From assembly GCA_900551225.1 (NCBI GenBank), contig URUZ01000025.1:1-23456 (forward strand): DNA of 23,456 bases. The letters are read 5' to 3'. The stretch's first letter is position 1, and each line of letters opens with the position of its first letter. Of the stretch, positions 14,685-21,600 are shown piece by piece. The notes under the pieces were generated by a model that did no database searches, was not told the DNA's origin, and saw nothing but the letters and a program-made list of their open reading frames with translations. The translations under genes and the position numbers were made by a program. The stretch is from an uncultured Clostridium sp. Lineage in GTDB: Bacteria; Bacillota; Clostridia; Lachnospirales; Lachnospiraceae.

Positions 14685-15839
14685 TTAACCTCTGCGGTAT
14701 CTGCGCAGAACCGGCAGCAGCTCCTTCAGTGTTTCCATGCAATAATCCACTTCCTCCAGGGTGTTGAACATCCCAAAGCTGAAGCGCAGGGTTGCATCTA
14801 ACAGCTCTTTTCTGACTCCCACAGCCTTCAGGGTGCCGCTGATGGCCGGATGGTTGGAGGAGCAGGCGGAGCCTGAGGACACGTAGATTCCCTTGTCCTC
14901 CAGAGCGTGGAGCAGCACCTCGCTGCGCACTCCCTCAAACCCGGCGCTGACGATCTGGGGCGCTCCCAGATCCCCCTTCCTGCTGTTGACTGTGACCCCT
15001 TCCAGCTCTGCCATGCGGTCGATCATATGGTCCTTCAGGCTGGTGATATGGGCCGTCTTTTCTACATGGCCGGTGTACATCTCCTGGGCCGCCAGGCCCA
15101 TTCCTGCTATGCCCGGAACATTCTCCGTGCCAGAGCGCAGGTCCCGCTGCTGTCCGCCTCCGTAGAGGAGGGGTTTGATCTTCACCCGCTCGTCCACATA
15201 GAGAAAGCCCACGCCCTTGGGGCCGTGGAATTTGTGGGCGCTGACGCTCAGCAGGTCGATATTCTCCTTCTTGGGGCGGATCACGAATTTTCCGTAGGCC
15301 TGAATGGCGTCCACATGGAACAGGGCTGCGGGATTCTTCCTGTGAACCAGGCTGCCGATGGCCTCCACAGGTTCCACTGCCCCGATCTCATTGTTCACAT
15401 ACATGACCGACACCAGAATCGTGTCCGGCCGGATGGCTCCTTCCAATTCCTGTAAGGAAATGTGGCCCTCTCCATCCACATGCAGATAAGTAACCTCAAA
15501 GCCCTGTTCCTCCAGAAATGCCAGTGGATTGTACACAGAGGCGTGCTCGATCCTGGTGCTGATGATGTGCCTGCCCGCCCTGTGGTTGGCCATGGCCGTG
15601 CCCACCAGGGCCATGTTGTTGGACTCCGTGCCGCCGGAGGTGAAAAGGATCTCCTTGTCCTTCACCTTCAGGGTCTTTGCAATCCTGGCCGCCGCGCCGC
15701 GCACGTACTGCTCCGCTTCCATGCCCTTTTTGTGGCGCGCCGAAGGGTTGCCGTAGTCCTCTGTCATCGCCTTCACCACAATATCCCTCACACTGTCAAA
15801 CACTCTGGTGGTGGCGGAATTGTCAAAATATATTTCCAT
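14685..15839 (-). CDS. Cysteine desulfurase (NifS/IscS family), likely ThiI partner
   Basis: This class V aminotransferase-fold PLP enzyme takes sulfur from cysteine as a persulfide. The start, MEIYFDNSATT, and GGTESNN are typical. The PLP lysine is K203 in SVSAHKFHGPKG. The persulfide cysteine is C326 in SSGSACSS, in the long mobile loop of group I enzymes. The RSGTENV motif is at 236-242. It is full length at 384 residues. It lies directly before thiI and is probably co-transcribed with it, which suggests it serves tRNA thiolation, as NifZ does in B. subtilis, rather than general Fe-S assembly. AGGA lies seven bases before the ATG. Confidence 0.95.
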   Translation of the reverse strand: MEIYFDNSATTRVFDSVRDIVVKAMTEDYGNPSARHKKGMEAEQYVRGAAARIAKTLKVKDKEILFTSGGTESNNMALVGTAMANHRAGRHIISTRIEHASVYNPLAFLEEQGFEVTYLHVDGEGHISLQELEGAIRPDTILVSVMYVNNEIGAVEPVEAIGSLVHRKNPAALFHVDAIQAYGKFVIRPKKENIDLLSVSAHKFHGPKGVGFLYVDERVKIKPLLYGGGQQRDLRSGTENVPGIAGMGLAAQEMYTGHVEKTAHITSLKDHMIDRMAELEGVTVNSRKGDLGAPQIVSAGFEGVRSEVLLHALEDKGIYVSSGSACSSNHPAISGTLKAVGVRKELLDATLRFSFGMFNTLEEVDYCMETLKELLPVLRRYRRG

Positions 15840-15877
15840 GTCTGTTCCTTAGCTCCTTATTCTCCCTCGAAGGTACG

Positions 15878-15893
15878 GGAGGGTGCGCCCTCC
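15878..15893 (-). other. Small hairpin at the rsmE stop
   Basis: GGAGGG and CCCTCC pair around CGCA, beginning in the rsmE stop codon (TAG). It has no T run. It also contains an extra GGAGG that is not placed to serve the next gene. Confidence 0.4.
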
Positions 15894-16639
15894 TACAGGC
15901 AGCCCTCCAGCCGCAGCATCAGCGCCGACAGCACCGCGATCCCCGCTGTCTCTGTGCGCAGTATCCGTTTCCCAAGGCTCACCGGAATCACTCCCGCATC
16001 CAGGGCCAGCTGGATCTCCGATGGTTCGAATCCCCCCTCCGGTCCGATGAACACTGCGATCTGGCTGCCGGGAACCGCTTTCCCAAAGGCTTCCCTGGCT
16101 GCCTCCGTCCCCCGCTCATTCTCATAGGGGATCAGGCGCAGATCAAAATCCATGGCTTCTATATAGGAAAATGCTTCCCTCAGCGTCATAACTCCTCTGA
16201 TCTCCGGCACCAGGCTCCGCTTGCTCTGCTTCGCCGCGCTCTCTGCAATAGTCCGCCACCGCTTCAGCTTGGCCTCCTCTTTTTTAGGTTCCAGCTTGAC
16301 AACCGTATTCTTTGTAGCCACCGGCACAATGCCCGCGGCTCCAAGCTCCACGGCTTTCTGGATGATCAATTCCATCTTATCACTTTTGGGCAGTCCCTGG
16401 AACAGCCAGATTCTGGAAGGCAGCTCCCTGGATTCCTCCTGGGACATGATCCGGACCTCCACAGTCTCCGCTTCCAGTGTCTCCACCTGGCAGAGATAGT
16501 CTTTCCCCTGGCCATCGCTGACCAGCAGCTGTTCCCCGGGCTTCATGCGCAGCACATTTTTCAGGTGGTTCACATCCGGCCCGGTGATCCGGACCTTGCC
16601 GTCCGCAGCCTGTTCCGGCTTCACAAAGAAATGATGCAT
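15893..16639 (-). CDS. rsmE: 16S rRNA (uracil-1498) N3-methyltransferase RsmE
   Basis: RsmE is a SPOUT-class methyltransferase acting on assembled 30S subunits. The N-terminal PUA-like domain has HHFFV and HLKNVLRMKPGE. The trefoil-knot SAM site shows IGPEGGF (198-204) and LGKRILRTETA (222-232). Length 248 is normal. It starts 13 bp after prmA, and this prmA-rsmE pair is common in bacteria. The cysteine desulfurase gene follows 53 bp downstream, probably in the same transcript. Confidence 0.96.
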   Translation of the reverse strand: MHHFFVKPEQAADGKVRITGPDVNHLKNVLRMKPGEQLLVSDGQGKDYLCQVETLEAETVEVRIMSQEESRELPSRIWLFQGLPKSDKMELIIQKAVELGAAGIVPVATKNTVVKLEPKKEEAKLKRWRTIAESAAKQSKRSLVPEIRGVMTLREAFSYIEAMDFDLRLIPYENERGTEAAREAFGKAVPGSQIAVFIGPEGGFEPSEIQLALDAGVIPVSLGKRILRTETAGIAVLSALMLRLEGCL

Positions 16640-16652
16640 AGCCTGTTCCTCT

Positions 16653-17609
16653 CTATCTCCTGCGGGCCGTCACGGACACCCATTCCCCCTGGTAGGTCAC
16701 TTCCGTCACCTCCAGGTCCTGGTTCCTCCGAAATGCCTCCAGCACTGCCTGTTCCTTCAGATTGATGATGCCGGAGGTGATAAAGGTCCCCCCCTGTTTT
16801 AAATGCACCGCGATCTCATCCACCAACAGAATGATCACATCCGCCAGAATATTGGCCACAACCACATCATAGCAGCCGAAGCCTGCCCATTCCTGCACGG
16901 ACGGATCGTCAATAATATTGCCCTGAAGCACCTGGAATCTCTCCTCTGATATGCCGTTGGCTTCCAGATTCTCCCCCACAGCCGTGATGGCATTTTCATC
17001 CAGATCCGTGCCTGAGACCTCCCTGGCTCCCAGCTTTAACGCGGTGATTCCCAGGATTCCGCTGCCAGTGCCCACGTCCAGCACCAGCGTGTCCTCTGTG
17101 ACCACCTTTTTCAACTGGCGGATGCAAAGCTGAGTCGTCTCATGCATACCTGTGCCAAAGGCTGTTCCCGGGTCAATCTGCACCAGCAGCTTGTCCCTGT
17201 GCTCCTCCGGGATTGCCTCCCAAGTCGGCTTGATCAGTATATCGTCCACAGTGAACGGCTTAAAGTATTGTTTCCAGTTGTTGATCCAGTCCTTGTCCTC
17301 TGTCTCCGAGGCGGTCAGGGTTCTGGCGCCCAGGTCCGTGAACACGCTCAGCTCGTCCAGGCCTTCCTCCACCTTTTTAAGCATGGCGGCCACATCCTCC
17401 CCGTCATCCAGGTAAAAGCTGACCTTGGCCACGCCCTCGTCTGGCGGAAGCTCCGGAAGAATGTCAATGAACATCCCCTTTGTCTCGCTGGCAGTCAGAG
17501 GAATATTGTCCTCAATCTCCACGCCCTGAATTCCGATGTCGTCCATCATGCTGCTGACCAGGTCCACAGCCTCAGTGGTTGTAGTTAATGTAAATTTTTT
17601 CCATTTCAT
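16653..17609 (-). CDS. prmA: Ribosomal protein L11 methyltransferase PrmA
   Basis: PrmA trimethylates lysines of ribosomal protein L11. Its substrate-recognition part comes first, and the class I methyltransferase domain follows. The family motif DPGTAFGTGMHETT is at 146-159, SAM motif I LDVGTGSGIL at 177-186, and the post-I acid in GTDLDENA. VVANILADV matches the catalytic-loop N-x-L motif. The 318 residues are full length. AGGAG lies nine bases before the ATG. The gene is 40 bp after the TSUP transporter gene, with only a five-pair hairpin (ACCGG-TACG-CCGGT) between. Confidence 0.96.
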   Translation of the reverse strand: MKWKKFTLTTTTEAVDLVSSMMDDIGIQGVEIEDNIPLTASETKGMFIDILPELPPDEGVAKVSFYLDDGEDVAAMLKKVEEGLDELSVFTDLGARTLTASETEDKDWINNWKQYFKPFTVDDILIKPTWEAIPEEHRDKLLVQIDPGTAFGTGMHETTQLCIRQLKKVVTEDTLVLDVGTGSGILGITALKLGAREVSGTDLDENAITAVGENLEANGISEERFQVLQGNIIDDPSVQEWAGFGCYDVVVANILADVIILLVDEIAVHLKQGGTFITSGIINLKEQAVLEAFRRNQDLEVTEVTYQGEWVSVTARRR

Positions 17610-17649
17610 AATGATCTTCTCCTACTTCTCACATGAACCGGCGTACCGG

Positions 17650-18405
17650 TCAGTTACCGCTCAATATTTTGATAAACAGCGCCCCCAGAACCACCAGCAC
17701 CACAGGGCGCACGATTTTCTGACCGTCGTGTACTACCAGCCCGGAGCCGATATAGTGGCCGGCTATGCAGCAGACGCCGGCTGCCAGGCCCAGAGGGTAG
17801 AGCACCTTGCCGTTGATGACAAATGTGACCAGCGCCGCAGTGTTGGAGGATAAGTTAATCACCTTTGTCTGTGCCGAGGCGCTGCGTATATCCATCTTGG
17901 CGACCCCGGTGAGAACCAGCAGCAGGAAGGTGCCTGTGCCCGGCCCGTAGAAGCCGTCATAGCCGCCTACAAACAGGGCCGCCAGGATGCTGAGTACAAA
18001 CATCCGTCTGGCCGGAACCGTTCCCGTCTTGTCATTGTCCCCCATCCGCCGGTTAAATAAAACGTATGCCGCAACAATGGGAAGCACCACCAGCATCATG
18101 TGGTCGATCACGGAGTCCGGCACCATAAGCGCCAGCCTGGCGCCGATGGTTGAGCCCAGAATCGCTACCGCTGCCGAACAGGCTGCCATTACAGCCTTTC
18201 CCTTCAGATATCCGTTTTTCGCGTAGCGGACCGTGGAAACCACTGTTCCCATGGCTGATCCCAGCTTGTTTGTTCCCAGGGCCGTGTGGGCGGGGACCCC
18301 TGCCAGCAGATACGCGGGCAGGGAGATAATCCCTCCTCCGCCTGCTATGGCGTCCACCAGCCCTGCCAGGAATACAAGAGGGCATACGATTAAATACTGT
18401 AACAT
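17650..18405 (-). CDS. TSUP (TauE/SafE, DUF81) family membrane transporter
   Basis: The 251 residues form about seven to eight membrane segments. The family glycine-rich motif follows the first helix: GLVDAIAGGGGIISLPAYL, then HTALGTNKLGSAMGT. The second half repeats it as GGYDGFYGPGTGTFLLL and SAQTKVINLSSN. TSUP proteins move sulfite, sulfonates or other organosulfur and anion substrates, usually outward; the substrate here is unknown. A link to the nearby sulfur-handling genes (cysteine desulfurase, thiI) is possible but unproven. It is the first gene after the promoter at 18440-18468 and probably leads the prmA-to-thiI unit. Confidence 0.92.
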   Translation of the reverse strand: MLQYLIVCPLVFLAGLVDAIAGGGGIISLPAYLLAGVPAHTALGTNKLGSAMGTVVSTVRYAKNGYLKGKAVMAACSAAVAILGSTIGARLALMVPDSVIDHMMLVVLPIVAAYVLFNRRMGDNDKTGTVPARRMFVLSILAALFVGGYDGFYGPGTGTFLLLVLTGVAKMDIRSASAQTKVINLSSNTAALVTFVINGKVLYPLGLAAGVCCIAGHYIGSGLVVHDGQKIVRPVVLVVLGALFIKILSGN

Positions 18406-18439
18406 AATCTTTTGTATCCTTTCTGAAAAAGCAACCTAT

Positions 18440-18468
18440 ATATTATCACAGAATCCAGGCACTGGCAA
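18440..18468 (-). promoter_or_regulatory. Sigma-A promoter for the TSUP-prmA-rsmE-thiI unit
   Basis: The minus strand has TTGCCA (18463-18468), a 17-base spacer and TAATAT (18440-18445), about 35 bases before the transporter ATG. No other strong promoter was seen upstream of the following genes. Confidence 0.75.
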
Positions 18469-18538
18469 TAAGCGCGGCTGACAAAAGAGGAAAAAATCAA
18501 AAAAATGGTCTTTGTTACAACCGGCCGCAACGAAAGGC

Positions 18539-18564
18539 GGGGCCACCGGCAATCCGGCGGCCCC
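18539..18564 (-). terminator. Terminator-like hairpin after the surface protein gene
   Basis: GGGGCCGCCGG and CCGGTGGCCCC form an 11-pair stem (one G-T wobble) around ATTG. GCCTTTC follows, and a T-rich stretch comes 30-50 bases later (18491-18508). The stem is very strong but the T run is weak. Confidence 0.6.
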
Positions 18565-18613
18565 ACACAGCGCTTAGGTTTAACAATCAGTTTATAGACT
18601 GTCAGATCCTATT

Positions 18614-21600
18614 TCAGTTTTCATTGGCTGCGCAGTTCTCAGTCGTTTCGGCCTCACCTTGGTTGCTTTCCGCACCGGCTTCTGCACTGCTCTCGGGCAT
18701 TCTGTTCTCTTCCTTGCCTCCTTCTGAGTCTTCCTCAGGCGTTCCAGCCTCTTCCTTGCCTCCTTCTGCGCCTTCCTCAGACGTTCCAGCCTCTTCCTTG
18801 CCTCCTTCTGCGCCTTCCTCAGACGTTCCGGGTTCTTCCTTGCCTCCTTCTGCGCCTTCCTCAGACGTTCCAGTCTCTCCCTTTCCGCCTTCTGTGCCTT
18901 CCTCAGGTGTTCCGGGTTCTCCCGTTCCGCTTTCTGCTCCCGTATAATCCGGCTGTCCGCCGTTTTCGGAGCCTTGCGCCCCGCTCTGCGAACCACCGGT
19001 CTGCTGCTCCGGCTGCACGGCCTCCGTCACTGTTTTCACGGGTTCAACCGCCTCTTTTGGCGCTTTGACGGCCGAAGCGGAGGGGTACTTCACCTTGGAA
19101 GTATCCACTTTTATGGTTCCTGCAAGCAGACTGGCCTCGCCGTTATCCGCATAGGCATTGATCTGGAAGGTACCCTTGCTCTCAATTTTCCCCGTACCGA
19201 ACAATCCGTCCGCGTCCAGGATATAATACGCATTGGTCTTCCCGTCATGCTCCTCGTCTACTGCCTCATAATAAGCGTAGCGCTGCTCCTGCATATTGAT
19301 GTAAACAGTTTCCCAGGCCAGCTCATCCAGATTGATTCCGTATTTCTCCTCTGCCGTCACAGAGTCAAGGATCCAGCCCACCTTGTAATCCAGCGCCGCC
19401 TCGGGATTCTCCACCGGGAAATCTAGGGTAATGATAGATGAACTGCCATCCCCGGAAGAATAGGAGGCAAACACATTCAGGACATAGGTATAATCACCGA
19501 CAGGCGTGGCCTCCGATGTGCTGGCAATGGTAATCACTCCACCGGCGTCCACATTCGCTTTGATTCCTTCAACAGACAAAATCCGGATGTAATTGGCAGC
19601 GCCTGGTACCAAGCTTGCATATTTTGTATTGGCCGCTTCAAAGCCCTTGTTCCCATTGATTGAAGCAAACAGCCCCGCAAATTCCGTTCCATAGAGATAC
19701 CCCTCTATCGAACAGTTTTCAATTGTAATATTATCTATTGCAGTTGCATTTGTGGAATTACCGATAAATAATGCTACAAATTTACCGTAAACCGTTCCGC
19801 TGCTGCTGCAGTCCTTGAATACAAATTTAGTATCCTTCTGACCATAACCAGCCACAAACACACCGCTCCAAGAATCGGAGGCGATCTCATAGGACGCGCT
19901 GCTATGACAGTTATCAAACGTCACGCTAGTTCCCTCCGTTACGATAATACTGCAATAAGACCCCTCATTCTGAGAGTTTGTCACAAAGGTAGTTCCCGGC
20001 GCATTCTCGGCATTTACGCTGTCAAAGGCGATATCTCCGTAGACATAACCGTTTAAGTTCAGGTAATGCTCATCCTGCACAACCGTCAGATTCCGAAACT
20101 CAGCTCCATAGGATTTCTCAGCAAACATGCAGTCGTAATCCCGGTTGGCCAGAATCTCATGTCCGTCTCCGTCCAGAACTCCCTTAAAGTTCTTCACCAC
20201 GCTGGCACGTTTGATTGCCTCCACACTAAGCTCATTCAAATCCATATTATCCGTCAACCGATAATATGCGTATTCGGAGTTCTCATCCTTCGATATCCGG
20301 TTAATATTCTCCAGCTCCCTGACCGTGGAAATCAGGAAGGGATCTTCCTCCGTTCCACTGCCGCCAGAGAACCCGTAATCCCAATACGCCCCATCCGCCA
20401 GAGTCACCTTGGCCTTCAATTCCCCTGCCACCCAATCCTCCGACGTATCTTTAAACCGCTGGGAGTACAGGTAGGGGGATACTGCCACCGGGCCGGAAAC
20501 CGTGATGGACTCCACCTTGTTCATGGAAACGCCCTTCTCGCCCGCGCCCAGATAAATCGCGCCCTCGGGTTCATCCTGTCCGGCATCTGGATTTGTCGTC
20601 ATGGGATCGTCCTCAAACTGAGCCGTGACGGTTCCCAGGATCTCTGCATTCTGGCCGTCTTTGTACAGGGCGTTGGTTCCCAGGAAAATGTCTCCCCAGA
20701 TCTGCGCACCCGCCTCGGCCTTGATGTCCACATCGCCCACCAGGCCCCGGAAGCCGCTCTGGTAGATCGTATTGCCTTTATACTGCGGACTGCTTGGATA
20801 GGCATTTCCATCCTCAAGCACCGCTGTTGCCCCGAAGGTGACCGACACACTACCCGTATAGCCGTTGGTTCCTGCGCCGATCATCCGGTTCTTCACCGTA
20901 CCGTCCAGGCGTACTACAGATTCTCCCACCGAGCTGATGGAGATACCGCCGCCCTGAAGGCTGCTCAGCACCGCCCCCTCAGCCACATGAATCACGGCAC
21001 GGTTAACGTGGTTGGGTGCCAAATGGGTCTCCTTATCCAGGTTACTCAGGCTGCCATGAGGCGCGGAGCCGCCGCCATACACACTGTTCACCGCCGCCCT
21101 GTTCACATTGATGGTTACGATTCCGTCTACCTTTGCCAGCCCGGAGCCGCCGCCGTAGATGACATTCACGGTTCCGCCGTTCGCGGTGATCGTCACGTCC
21201 CCGTTAGTAACTGCGCTGTGGCCCGTCCAGGAAGCGCTGGTTCCCGCGCCGCCGCCGAAAATATTGGCCACCCGGCCGCCCTGAACCGTCACTGATCCGC
21301 CCTGGCACGCACTGTCCGCTTCCTGCGCGTAGCTGCCGGCAAAAATATTCAGGTCCTTCTTTGCCAGATACTGGGTACCTCCAACCGTTACCAGAAGTTC
21401 GTAATTGTCCGCCAAATCCATCTTGTCGTAGGCGTCCACTACAACGCTTCTGCCCTCCGCGAAAAAGACATTATCCAGCTTTCGGGCCGCCGCCACATCG
21501 GTGGTAACCTCCACGTTATCCGTTACCGGCAGGCTTTTCAGCCATTTTGCAAAATAAACCCGGTTGCCCGTGGAGCCCTGGGCCTGCCTGGTCACGCGGC

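Noticed and set aside
18624..18947. Pro/Ser-rich plus-strand open frame through the 42-bp repeats
   Set aside because: It exists only because the repeats lack stops in this frame too. It has no start signal that I can support.
20066..21295. 409-codon plus-strand open frame opposite the surface protein
   Set aside because: It shadows a clear minus-strand frame, shows no ribosome binding site or domain, and is typical for the opposite strand of GC-biased DNA.
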